Shown piece after piece: positions 53,280 to 63,925 of a stretch of DNA of 64,000 bases. Location: positions 62,423,968 through 62,487,967 of the forward strand of contig CM055273.1 of the NCBI GenBank assembly GCA_029237695.1, read 5' to 3'. The notes below the pieces were generated by a model. It saw only the letters and a list, made by a program, of their open reading frames with translations, had not been told where the DNA came from and made no database searches. A program made the position numbers and the translations under genes. Every line of letters begins with the position of its first letter. Position 1 is the first letter of the stretch. The stretch comes from Conchocele bisecta. Its lineage: Eukaryota > Mollusca > Bivalvia > Lucinida > Thyasiridae.

Positions 53280-53735
53280 CGGGTTCGGGCCAAAATGTAC
53301 CCAGGACAAAACGGACCCAAAATGAAAGGGTCAAAACGTACCCAACATCTGTAGCCGATTTCACCAACATTGCAAAATATACTTTTCTAGCAAAGTATAC
53401 TTTGAGGGAAAAGTTTTCAATTTTATGATAAATTTATTATTTTTTATTATACTGAATTTATTACATTATCACAGTTATTTTGGCTGTGTTAATGTAATAC
53501 ATTTAGTAAAACAATTCTGCATACTTTTAATCATCAAATATATCCAGTTGTTAGGTATATATGAAATAATGCATTTCAGGAAAAATAAATGATTGCTCCC
53601 TCAAAGTATACTTTGCTAGAAGAGTATACTTTGCAATTTTGGTGTAATAGGCTACTAGGCAAAACGTACCCATTATCGCGTCAATACGTACCCATTATCG
53701 GGTCAAAACGTACCCATTGCCGTTTCGATATCTAT
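53280..53735. repeat. AAAACGTACCCA repeat cluster, split by a MITE
   Basis: GGGTCAAAACGTACCCAACA before the MITE and GCAAAACGTACCCATTATCG (three times) after it are the same motif. The cluster predates the insertion. Confidence 0.7.
53352..53654. mobile_element. Family A MITE
   Basis: CTG|TAGCCGATTTCACC...GGTGTAATAGGCTA|CTA. The central palindrome is mutated (CACAGTTATTTTGGCTGTG). Confidence 0.85.
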
Positions 53736-54149
53736 CCCATCTACACTGTCGGGAGACGCCAGTTGGCTTATAAATTATCATCTGTTCCGTGTTTTTTCCC
53801 CTGCTATTACTCTATGCTATTAAATTTCCATAATCCCCCTCTCGTTCCATATACAACTAACAACAGGAAACAGCTATGTAATATAATGTTTCTAGCACTT
53901 GGAATTGACTGTCTGACACACGATTCGACCACCGCCACGTCACAAACACGTCCAAGTGACAAAGCACCGAAATAATATACAAGCTCCAGATAAGCTGCGT
54001 ATTTGCTTAAATACCCAATTCAAATTGCCAAAAACCCAATTGAAATCAGACGTAGCGAGTATCAAAAAACAATACATTTGTGGTACATTTATCATGCTGC
54101 AGAAAACAATAAACAGACCACAACTATAGCATATTATTATTATTTACCA

Positions 54150-54230
54150 TGAAAACACATCTTGGTATTTCATTAGAATTGTCTCCAAGGAGACAATTCT
54201 AAGGAAATGCCAAGACATGTTTTCATTTCG
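54150..54230. repeat. Hairpin GAAAACACATCTTGG
   Basis: ATGAAAACACATCTTGGTAT...TGCCAAGACATGTTTTCATT, with tip GAATTGTCTCC/GGAGACAATTC. Like the internal hairpin of the family G copy at 14697. Confidence 0.8.
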
Positions 54231-54537
54231 AGGCAAACTGTTCAATAATTGCTGTCTGTTGATGTGTAAACAGTAGTGTGATTTTATTTTACCCAATTTA
54301 AATTTTGAAATACCCAATTGCTTCAGAAATGATGGAGTGAAAGTACTCAATTACTCAATTACCACTTCCTTATCTGGAGCCCTGAATATCACATAGTATG
54401 GTGTGCCACACTACACAATTCAGTATCGCTTAACAACCCGACCCCATCTTCTTCCATGTGGTAATATTTCGATGTGATTTCAACTGAACTATTCCAATAT
54501 ATTCACCGTATTATATATATGTACGTACAGTCGCACC

Positions 54538-54897
54538 TCCCCGAACGGCCACCTCTCTACAACAGCCACCTCTCTGTAACAGCCGCTATTGTATATCCCA
54601 AGTGGATGATTTCCTCTATATCTAACCCTTACACTGCTGAGCATGAACATTGTCGTTTGATGTTGATTTTGCATTCTTTCTCAATAAAAACATGTTTTGA
54701 CAGCATTTTAGAATCATTTCCATTGGAAATGATTCTAAAATGCTGTCAAAACATGTTTTTATTGAAAATTATTGAAGAAAATAAATAAACATCAGACGAT
54801 AAAATTGTATTCAGTATTAACCTCCCTACAACAGCCACCTCTCTATAACAGCCAATTTTGCCTCTTCCCATGTGGCTGTTGTAGAGAGGTTGCACTG
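54538..54897. mobile_element. Family G-like element with nested family I hairpin
   Basis: TA|CAGTCGCACCTCCCCGAACG...GTAGAGAGGTTGCACTG|TA. Internal CACCTCTCTACAACAGCC units repeat at both ends. The hairpin at 54650-54802 lies within. Confidence 0.75.
54650..54802. repeat. Family I hairpin
   Basis: TTGTCGTTTGATGTTGATTT...ATAAACATCAGACGATAA. The inner stem is ACATGTTTTGACAGCATTTTAG and its complement. Confidence 0.85.
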
Positions 54898-54899
54898 TA

Positions 54900-55170
54900 C
54901 TTCCATTTCCCATTGAAACACAATGGAACGCTAGCCATATATTTGTTTTCCATATTGGCGTCTCGTGAGTTCATATTGGTCAGTGCCGGAAGTACGTTTC
55001 ACCTCGTAAAATAGTTCCTTCTAAATTACCACTAACTTGTTTATTGTATTTATATTTCGTATATTTTTCGACGCATATCAAATGAGAGGGATGTACGTAT
55101 ATAATAACAAGGTTATTTGATTTGTATGTGGATATATGCCATTTGTTGAAGTCGCGCAATATCGCACCAT
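54900..55170. repeat. Relative of the 3385 repeat
   Basis: CCCATTGAAACACAATGGA, AACTTGTTTATTG and TATGTGGATATATGCCATT are shared with 3385-4110 in a different arrangement. Confidence 0.6.
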
Positions 55171-55207
55171 GCGGAACTAAGTCTTGTGCCAAATCTGAAT
55201 TGACAAT

Positions 55208-55646
55208 AATTCCAGCACAAAAATATTTACACAATTCCCTAACATTTGATTGGCCCGTAGCAAGTCTCTGTCCAAAATTTATTTCCCAGTAAACTCCCAC
55301 GCCGAACTACTTTCCGTAACCGTGAGGCGCAGTTAAAATAATTATTAAGAAAACGGAAAATAAACACATTTTCTTCATGATTTTGTTCAAATGCTGGAAT
55401 TATAAGGAATTAATGGCCTTTTTGTGGAATTTATCGGGGATATAAACTTGGAAAAGTCGCGGGAATACTGGACGAGTCCTTCCTAAAAAAATACAATTTT
55501 CGAAAAAAAAAACTAAAAAAAAAAACTCTTTTTTTTTTATTCTTTCTCGAAAATTGTAATTTTTTAAAGGCCTTCGTCCAGTATTCCCGCGACTTTTCCA
55601 AGTTTATACCCCGATAAATTCCACAAAAAACGCCATTCATTCCTAT
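55208..55646. mobile_element. Family F element with enlarged palindrome tip
   Basis: Normal ends (AATTCCAGCAC and CATTCCTAT). At the palindrome centre about 80 bp of AAATACAATTTTCG...CGAAAATTGTAATTTTT, with A- and T-runs, has been added symmetrically. Confidence 0.9.
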
Positions 55647-55785
55647 AGTAAATCACTTCACCAAGCTGCATACCATAGCGCCACCTATGGGACGTACTGG
55701 CGATCATGGGAAATTAATTATCTCCTAATTCATAGCATCAAACGTACATAATTATAATTAAAACACAATATATAAATGTACGTTC

Positions 55786-56650
55786 ATTGTACTTTCTCAT
55801 CAATAACAACAATATCACAATTCCAAAGAAAATTTATTTGATGAAATTCCATCAAATATTTCATTTATAGAGCAAAATATCAATTTTCCGACTCCGAAAC
55901 CGGGCTGGATAGAACCGGGCTGGACAGAACCGGGCTGGATAGAACCGGGCTGGACAGAACCGGGCTGGATAGAACCGGGCTGGATAGAACCGGGCTGGAC
56001 AGAACACCGGGTTGGACTGAAACCGGGCTGGATAGAACCGGGCTGGATAGAACCGGGCTGGACAGAACCGGGCTGGATAGAACCGGGCTGGATAGAACCG
56101 GGCTGGACAGAACCGGGCTGGACAGAACCGGGCTGGATAGAACCGGGCTGGATAGAACCGGGCTGGATAGAACCGGGCTGGACAGAACCGGGCTGGATAG
56201 AACCGGGCTGGATAGAACCGGGCTGGATAGAATAGAACCGGGCTGGATAGAACCGGGCTGGATAGAACCGGGCTGGACAGAACCGGGCTGGACAGAACCG
56301 GGCTGGATAGAACCGGGCTGGATAGAACCGGGCTGGACAGCTTGAACTGATGTAACTAAGGAAATATAAGTTATATTTTGAAAATCGGTTACAAATTCCA
56401 AAATTATTCCAAAGCATCTATTTTAGCCCCCATATTAAATTTTTTTAATGTTTTTTTCGCAGTACATTTACTATTTGTTGGAATTTCATCAAATACAAAA
56501 TGGGTGGGAATTTCATCAAATAAAAAATGGGTGGGGGGGGGGGGTGGGGGGGGGGGGGGGGGGAGGGAGAATTTTCTGTTATTGATGAAAAATGACTTAC
56601 ATTTAAATCCTTTTTGGACTTAATATGTTTAATGGCCAAACGTTCTAAAG
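55786..56650. mobile_element. Family H element containing a minisatellite
   Basis: The inner arms (TTGATGAAATTCCATCAAAT... and GAATTTCATCAAA...TTTAATGGCCAAACGTTC) identify the family. The outermost tips are missing. Flanking the array are GACTCCGAAACC and GATGTAACTAAG, the same neighbours as in the copy at 41778. A long G-run lies at 56530-56562. Confidence 0.85.
55895..56340. repeat. 15-bp minisatellite ACCGGGCTGGATAGA
   Basis: About thirty units that differ mainly at one position (GGATAG or GGACAG), with one irregular region near 56005-56030. All minus-strand frames across it are open because 15 is a multiple of three (pentapeptide QPGSI/V or LSSPV). They are not genes. Confidence 0.95.
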
Positions 56651-57405
56651 AATTTATATTGCCTGCTATAAATGAAGTATTCTACATAACTATGGTTTTA
56701 AAACATTGGAGGTTAGGAATGTATATTTACAAAGCTTTTGAAATAAGGAACGCTAATCTGTATAACCATTAGTATGTTACCTTCTCCAATATCTTCAGCA
56801 ATACAGAACCGATACAGTAAGTGGTCTTCATGTATTCAAAATGGCACATATATGTATACCTAAATTTAAAGTAGAAATATTACTATGTTCATACCTATTA
56901 AACAGGACAGTAACATAATTCTCACACAGCTAGTACATATTCGTATACGCTCATGTTGTAGTATGTCTGTCTTTTGAATATTCCATTCGAAAGCCCGAAC
57001 TAGTACATCATAGCAGCATAATACGAAATACAACCGAACTAGTAAGTGAAACAACATACTATTTATTTTGCAGTAAATGAGAATCATACATGTAACTATA
57101 AAGCTGAGTGAGATAGTTCCTATCCTGTCTGCTGTCTTGTTAAACACACTAGTATGCTGTATTTTGTCTTGCTTCATGGGCCATATGGCTTAAAGCTATT
57201 GTAAATAAACACACATGTAAGGTGTACAATTTATTCCTTATAACCAGGGACCATACATTCTTCGTCCCAGTTATAACATTTGTTTCTATTAACTATTCCG
57301 AAGAATGATACGTTTTTAGCTTCACTTAACGCAACATGATGCGATATAATTCGCCTCAAGCATCGGATTGCATAGGGTAAACCATGATAGCTGTGCAGCG
57401 TTTCT
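56650..57405. other. Gap: no gene seen
   Basis: AT-rich unique-looking DNA. A minus-strand frame near 56866-57177 is rich in Cys, Ile and Leu but lacks supporting borders. Confidence 0.5.
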
Positions 57406-57406
57406 T

Positions 57407-57760
57407 ATAGGAATGAATGGCCTTTTTGTGTAATTTATCGGGGTATAAACTTGGAAAAGTCGCGGGAATACTGGACGAAGGCCGGAAGGCCTCGTCCAGT
57501 ATTCCCGCGACTTTTCCAAGTTTATATCCCCGATAAATTCAACAAAAATGCCATTCATTCCTTATAATTCCAGCATTTGAAATAAATTCATCAAGAAAAT
57601 GTGTTTATTTTCCGTTTTATTAAGAATTATTTTAACTGCGCCTCACGGTTACGGAAAGCAGTTCGGTGTGGGAGTTTACTGGGATATAAATTTTGGACAG
57701 AGACTTGCTACGGGCCAATCAAATGTTAGAAAATTGTGTAAATATTTTTGTGCTGGAATT
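57407..57760. mobile_element. Family F element
   Basis: ATAGGAATGAATGGCC...GTGCTGGAATT. Palindrome centre GAAGGCCGGAAGGCC. Confidence 0.9.
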
Positions 57761-58047
57761 ATTACATCATAACTCATGTAAACTACTATATTTATCTAAT
57801 TGTTATGCTGTTCATTATCTGGTATGTACTCTTTCTACTCCATGGACGATGAAGAACATGCACTTGTAATGTTTATGATTATGCATGTTCAACGTTATCA
57901 GCTAATTAATCTTAAAATGCTTTTTCACTGCGCGGCGGATCGTCAGATAATACAATTAAGGACGCGTGTTATTCAGTTTGAATCTTACACTCGTCGAGCA
58001 ATCCATATTTCCGTTACTGCACTAACATTGCCAATTGTCATATATAC

Positions 58048-58116
58048 AGCGGATCCTCTCTAAAGCGGACACACTGGGATGTTCTCAGAGTGGCCGGTTT
58101 AGAGAGGTTCCAATGT
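58048..58116. mobile_element. Family G element, minimal
   Basis: AGCGGATCCTCTCTAAAGCG...CCGGTTTAGAGAGGTTCCAA. Only about 70 bp between the ends. Confidence 0.65.
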
Positions 58117-58429
58117 AATTCAGGTACATGTATAAGCCCTCTAGAATGCGTACACTTTTCTGTATCATTCAGTGTTTTAACGTCAGGACCAGACATTACC
58201 ATTTCAGATATATTACAGAGAAACCCACAAAAATTTATCACACTGATGTATTCTGTTGGTCGGGTGTGGAGATTCTCCATTGTAGGGAGATACATGGAAT
58301 TCATCGTACCTAAAGGTAGTATCTAGTTGGAGACACAAAAGTGAGAGAAAATATGCGAATTAGCGACAATTTTCACTTGGAATTAGACTGAATTGGTACT
58401 TATGTCGAACGAATATGCACGAATGTTGC

Positions 58430-59045
58430 ACGAACTCCAGGCGAAATTTGGACCAAAATTCGTCGGGAGTTCGCATACATGTCGCGCGAAAGTCGCGCGA
58501 AAGTCGCGCGACACTCACGCGAAATTCGCGCAACAAAATTGCAAATATCTTGCACTTGCGACTGTCGCGCGAGTGTCGCGTGACATTCGCGCGAATATCG
58601 CGCGACAGTTATGCATGACAATTGAGAAATCGCAATTTATTCTCAATTTATTCGCAATTTTGTCGCGCTCTCAGGGGTCCCAGGGCAGTTCGCGCCTGTC
58701 TCGCGCCCAGAATGTCCGATTCTCATATTTGTCTGTCTCCAATCAATCACAATTTAGTTTTATAGGTCGCCAACCCCTCACAAAGTTGTCTCACATTTCT
58801 CGGACGTTCTGACTCACGGAAACTAAATTGAGAAGGGTTCAAGACGGGTGGTTCGAGACACCCGCAACGACTCTGTTAATATTTTGAGAATAAATTGTCG
58901 CGCGAATTTTTTTAACATGTTCCGGCGACACGAGAGCGAGGCCCTGCGACTCACACGAGGAAATTGAGTACCCCTGCGAACGTTTCGAGACATTTTGGAA
59001 ACTCCCTCGCGAATGCCGTTCGCAATTTGTCGCCGCCAACAGTCT
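58430..59045. repeat. CpG-dense TCGCGCGA block
   Basis: Within AT-rich DNA this block repeats GTCGCGCGA, ATTCGCGC and TCGCAATT motifs in both orientations. Open frames cross it on both strands and look like low-complexity by-products (SRDI, ARVSRD). Confidence 0.7.
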
Positions 59046-59127
59046 CAACCCAGTAAGATACTAGCATAACACTACTGGCGAACCGTAATTTACTGCTACG
59101 GACGTTCGCAATTAATTTAACACTATA

Positions 59128-59341
59128 CAGTGGAACATCTCTAAATCGAACTCCAAGAAAATGTATGTGATCTAATTTTGGACGATTTCTTGGCAACGCC
59201 TCTCCGATAATAATGCATGTTCATGATTGCAAAAGCATACGTATGTCTCAGAATGGTTATATGCCTGATTTACAGTGAAACATCTCTAAACAGGACACCC
59301 TGGGGACCTCCCAGGGTGTCCGGTTTAGAGAGGTTTCACTG
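59128..59341. mobile_element. Family G element
   Basis: TA|CAGTGGAACATCTCTAAATC...GGTTTAGAGAGGTTTCACTG|TA, with an internal palindrome (GACACCCTGGGGACCTCCCAGGGTGTC). Confidence 0.8.
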
Positions 59342-59519
59342 TAGTAACAAGCACATCGTTATCACTAAAATAATCCCCTCCCTGGCAGCCTTGATAATAA
59401 CAAAAAATATTTGCCTGACAAACAAGGTGAACACAATTCTTCAGTGACCTTGACCTTGACGTAGGTCGTATGCAAAACAAAGAACCATCCTTAGACACAC
59501 ATTGTGGCCAAATATTATC

Positions 59520-60060
59520 AAATCAGGGAAGCGGTTCATAATACCTCAGTCACAATTACATCGTAAGCGGACAAGGCGCACATTGAACATATCCCACGAG
59601 ACTCAGCGACATCCTACGGACATCGGTGACATTTTCTCCGATGGGCATCGTATGGGTCATCGGCAAGTTTTAACGCGGATATATAATTTTGTGAAGACCG
59701 TACGATTTTTAAAATCGGGAGCTTACCGCAGGCACATCGTAGAGGCGCACACGGTTACCTCCCGTCGGCCTTGCGATGACATTGCGGCATCGTCAGCAAC
59801 GATCCACGCTCGATTTCCGGAGGGACTCCGTGAGAGATCGTAGGAAGCCCATAGAACATCCGGACGGTGATCGAAATGTCACCTTACGACGTCCGCACTA
59901 TTTGACCGCCCGAAAAACTTGTCATCCCGTATCTAATGTGACCGTGGCACATATTTTTGCCAAAACCCTACGATTCTTCCCCGATGTCGGCGACGCCGGG
60001 ACGCCGTACGATTACCCTCCACCGCACAGCGACCGGTGTACCTGTGACTGGGGTATTAGT
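59520..60060. other. CpG-rich block without an assignable gene
   Basis: G+C is well above the surroundings. Recurrent themes are CATCGT, TACGA and CCGATG. Frames of about 100 codons are open on the plus strand (59502-59843, 59776-60066), but they overlap and look unlike protein. Perhaps an old element. Confidence 0.4.
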
Positions 60061-60204
60061 TGTTGAAAGATGAAAGGTGAAACGCAAGCACGCACGTACG
60101 CATGTACATGTACTAACGCTATATCTCCTATCGGCGAGGGGTTAATAATATATGTTACCATTAAAACTCGCATGAATGTTTGAGCTGCGAAAATATACAT
60201 AGAG

Positions 60205-60508
60205 AATAGTAGGTTAGTGCCGTGAATGGGAAAACATATATGGCAAGGCTTCGGAAACGGGATGGGCGAGGCTCTGCCCTGTACATCCCGTTTCCGTTCC
60301 GCGCCAGATATTTTCCCCATTCACGGCACTAACCTACTATTCTATTTATCCCATCAACACCTACAAATGGCTTTAAGATAGAAACAAATAACGCCAGTCA
60401 CCGCACATATTCATACGCAGTCATTAGGTCGTATTGACAGGATATAAACAAATGTTTCACGGCATCGTGTTTCACGGCACATACGCACTGTGTTGACGGG
60501 ATAAATAG
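60205..60508. mobile_element. Family J composite element
   Basis: AGAATAGTAGGTTAGTGCC... then ATTTATCCCATCAACACC...GTGTTGACGGGATAAA, in the standard order. Confidence 0.85.
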
Positions 60509-60509
60509 C

Positions 60510-60955
60510 ATTCTCCTGATAATGATACTAATCATATATGACGTGCATATGAACAAGCATAAATACTTGAGGTCCTAATAAGATGGCTGCGTTTATAATA
60601 CATGTATCGCTGCTCACCTCTTTGCAAACCTAAGAACAGAAAAAGAAGTAAACAGACAATTATAATTGACTGGAATCTAAATCGGAATCGAAATCGTTGC
60701 AACGAGTCCTTTTTAAATGCTATGCATATTCATGCACTACTTCTGAAATAAAAAAAGTTAACATGTTTATCTGAAGCGCCGAAATAATCTGATAAACTAG
60801 TCAATATTATGATATCGTTACCAGTGTATTGTTTTGTATCAGCAATGCGATTATACACACGTACATATAGACACACGGACAGATACATACATGGAGAAAG
60901 TTAAATCCGGGTCGTGTCCGGCTTGTCATGCGGGGTATTGAACATGTACATTGTT
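60510..60955. other. Gap: no gene seen
   Basis: AT-rich, with no repeat arms recognised and no supported frame. Confidence 0.55.
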
Positions 60956-60957
60956 TT

Positions 60958-61300
60958 ATTATATACCTACCCATGAAATACATAGTTATTCGATGTAAAT
61001 ACAAGTCATATGTTCTCATCGATGAAATACACAACTTCCGGTGAATATACGACTACTTCCGCTATCTATATTAATAAAATCTATGTTCGGGAAAACAGCG
61101 CAAATAGGCTGCAAATACACATTCATTACCGTATATTGTCTAAAAAACTGTTAATTTCCATGGAGCGGTATATAATAAATAGAATATTCATATTTTTGCA
61201 ACGAATATGACATACATGTTCATCTCGTGGTGTGAAATGTCCATATGTCACACCACTCGATGAACATATATGTCATATTCGTTGTAAACATATGAATATC
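60958..61300. repeat. Second copy of the 12231 repeat
   Basis: TATACCTACCCATGAAATAC... through the hairpin GTTCATCTCGTGGTGTGAAA and complement. The hairpin lacks the internal duplication of the first copy. Confidence 0.75.
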
Positions 61301-61400
61301 CTATGTGTCTTCACTAATCTTGAAAGTATTTTTAAATGTCTTTAATCAAGTTCAAAATGCCCGAATACGAATTGTGTTTGTAATCAGCTACAGCTCAGGG

Positions 61401-61640
61401 GGCCGTTTCACTAAACTTCGTACGACTAAAATGTTCGTAAGTGCAAAGTTATTATAGTCTTGTAAATTTCACATTAACAATGTTTTCTTGTAAACAATTA
61501 TTGGATTTACATTTATTGAGCATAGGCTGCATATGCAGCCTATGCTCAATAAATGTGAATCCATCAATTGAAATTTAGAGACGATCATACATTTGCACTT
61601 ACGAACATTTTAGTCGTACGAAGTTTAGTGAGACGGGCCC
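61401..61640. mobile_element. Family B MITE
   Basis: CAG|GGGGCCGTTTCACTAAAC...AGTGAGACGGGCCC|CAG. Confidence 0.9.
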
Positions 61641-61675
61641 CAGGCTGAGAAACGTTGATATCCTGGGCAAGATTA

Positions 61676-62345
61676 TACGGAGCCCCGCAGGGGACGAAGA
61701 ATTCTTTTTTTTATTAATTTGTTCCACGAAATAACAATTCGTACCCACGAAATAACAATTCGTTACCACGTAATAACAATTGGTTCCCTCAATTTAACAA
61801 CTCGTTGCCTCGAATTAACAATTCGTTCCCTCAATTTAACAATTCGTTGCCTCGAATTAACAATTCGTTGCCTCAATTTAACAATTAGTTCCCACGAAAT
61901 AACAATTCGTTACAACGGAAACGAATTGTTAATTCGTGGGAACGAATTGTTATATCGTGAGAACGAATTGTTAATTCGAGCGGGAACGGAGAGATAAATT
62001 GAGGGAACGAATTGTTATATAGTGGGAACGAATTGTAATTCGAGGGAACGAATAGTTAACTTGAGGGAACGAATTGTCATTTCGTTGGAACGAATTGTTA
62101 ATTCGAGGGAACGTATTGTTAAATTGAGGTAACGAATTGTCATTTCGTGGGAACGAATTGTTAATTCGAGGGAACGAATTGTTATATCGTGGGAACGAAT
62201 TGGTAATTCGACAGAACGAATAATTAAATTGTGGGAACAAATTGTTAATTCGACGGAACGAATTATTAAATTGAGGGAACGAATTGTTATTACGTGGGAA
62301 CGAATTAATAATACAAAAATGCATGTCCCCTGCAGGTCTCCGTAG
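61676..62345. mobile_element. Family C array element, longest copy
   Basis: TACGGAGCCCCGCAGGGG...CCCCTGCAGGTCTCCGTA. Forward units run to about 61917, where the switch reads CGTTACAACGGAAACG. The complement section is longer, so the two halves are unequal. Confidence 0.85.
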
Positions 62346-62364
62346 TAATCAGCTACAACCCAGT

Positions 62365-62634
62365 TGAGAAATAGAGAATAGTAGGTTAGTGCCGTGAATG
62401 GGAAAAAATATCTGGCAAGGCTCAGGAAACGGGATGGGCGAGGCTCTGCCGAGCACATCCCTTTCCGTGCCGCGCCAGATATTTTTTCCCATTCACGGCA
62501 CTAACCTACTATTCTATTTATCCCGTCAACACCTACAAATGGCTGTAAAATGCACAAATTGTATTGACTGGATATCAAAAATGTTTCACGGCACCGTGTT
62601 TCACGGCACATACGCACTGTGTTGACGGGATAAA
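62365..62634. mobile_element. Family J composite element
   Basis: AGAGAATAGTAGGTTAGTG...GTGTTGACGGGATAAA. It begins just 20 bp after the family C element. Confidence 0.85.
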
Positions 62635-62689
62635 CGTTGATATCCTGTGTAAGAATAATGCTGTTTGTTTGAGTGTACATTGCTACCAG

Positions 62690-62992
62690 TAGCCGATTTC
62701 ATCAAAATTGCAAAGAATACTTTTCTAATAAAGTATACTTTGAGGGAGAAATTTTAAATTTTAGGATAAATTTATTAATTTTTATTATACTGAATTTATT
62801 ACATTATCACAGCCAATTTGGCTGTGATAATGTAATATATTCAGTATAATAATTCTGCATTGTTTTAATCATCAAATATATCCAGTCGTTAGTTCTATAT
62901 GAAATAATGCATTACAGGAAAAATAAATGATTACTCCCTCAAAGTATACTTTGCTAGAAAAGCATACTTTGCAATTTTGATGAAATCGGCTA
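62690..62992. mobile_element. Family A MITE
   Basis: CCAG|TAGCCGATTTCATC...GATGAAATCGGCTA|CTG. Confidence 0.85.
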
Positions 62993-63199
62993 CTGATACA
63001 TTTCCAGCAGTACACTTAGTTGAGCCATTCCAATGTGTTTGTTACTCGCCAATCAACCTGGCGGCGTCAGTGTTGATAACCGAAACTGATCAGGCACTAT
63101 ACTGTCTGCATAATACTGGTTATATCGTTAACGTTAATAGACGCCAATTTCCTGCGGCGACATGCGTGCTAAACGATAACGTTGTTCTATTGTCCGTAG

Positions 63200-63339
63200 A
63201 CATGTGCCGACGACGAGTCACCCGACCGACGGCGTGTGTGCCGCCGTGTGCCAGAACTGCGGACATTTCTTCAAGTTTCGGACCGTCCCGCCGTACAAGA
63301 CATCCGTTACGTTCACCGTCAACGGCAAATCTTACACAG
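63200..63339 (+). CDS. Possible exon, plus strand
   Basis: A good acceptor (GTTGTTCTATTGTCCGTAG) and a donor ACAG|GTATCG bound 140 nt. With one leftover base at the start the frame reads HVPTTSHPTDGVCAAVCQNC, then GHFFKFRTVPPYKT and SVTFTVNGKSYTG. The end SVTFTVNGKSYT resembles the first strand of the 2Fe-2S domain of the xanthine dehydrogenase/aldehyde oxidase family as I remember it. The Cys-rich region before it does not fit that family, so the name is only a guess. The stretch is clearly richer in G+C and CpG than its flanks. No start codon is in frame. Confidence 0.35.
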
Positions 63340-63462
63340 GTATCGTAATATTGAGATGATTACATATTTCACTACTTAAAGGTCGACATTTTGTTTTAAT
63401 TTAGTATACACAACCGCCTGTGTTAATCTTTCCCATATGTCAACGTTTCTGAAGATATATAG

Positions 63463-63747
63463 AGAATAGTAGCTTAGTGCCGTGACTGGGAAAAAATATC
63501 TGGCAAGGCTCAGGAAACGGGATGGGCGAGGCTCTGCCGAGCACATCCCGTTTCCGTCCCGCGCCAGATATTTTTTTCCATTCACGGAACTAACCTCAAT
63601 TTTTTTTTATCCCGTCAACACTACAAATAGCTTTAAAATGCAAAAAATAACCCCAGCCGCATCTCCAAATCGTATTGACAGGATATCAAAAATGTTTCAC
63701 GGCACCGTGTTTCACGGCACATACGCACTGTGTTGACGGGATAAATT
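63463..63747. mobile_element. Family J composite element
   Basis: AGAATAGTAGCTTAGTGCC...GTGTTGACGGGATAAA. The AACCTACTATTCT junction is decayed to AACCTCAATTTTT. Confidence 0.85.
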
Positions 63748-63754
63748 GTCAATC

Positions 63755-63925
63755 TCAACACATAATCAAGCAGTTTCATTGGATGAGCTGTAGCACAGCT
63801 CAGGCCCAGCCGAATCAAGCTGTTTGCTTTCAGGCACAATATTAGAGTATTTTTAAATAAAAAAAAGGAGACAAATATTAGCAAGCTTAGCACAGGCGGT
63901 GGTGTAGTAATGTATATTAAACGAT
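63755..63925. repeat. Inverted copy of the 26140 repeat
   Basis: AATCAAGCAG...GAGCTGTAGCACAGCTC...GGCGGTGGTGTAGTAATG is the complement-order relative of 26140-26300. Confidence 0.65.

Noticed and set aside
55815..56417. Proline/glycine/serine-rich frames of 173-200 codons
   Set aside because: They arise from the 15-bp minisatellite and are open in more than one frame. No start or splice context.
58393..58812. 139-codon plus-strand frame
   Set aside because: It crosses the TCGCGCGA repeat block, which keeps several frames open. No homology-like features.
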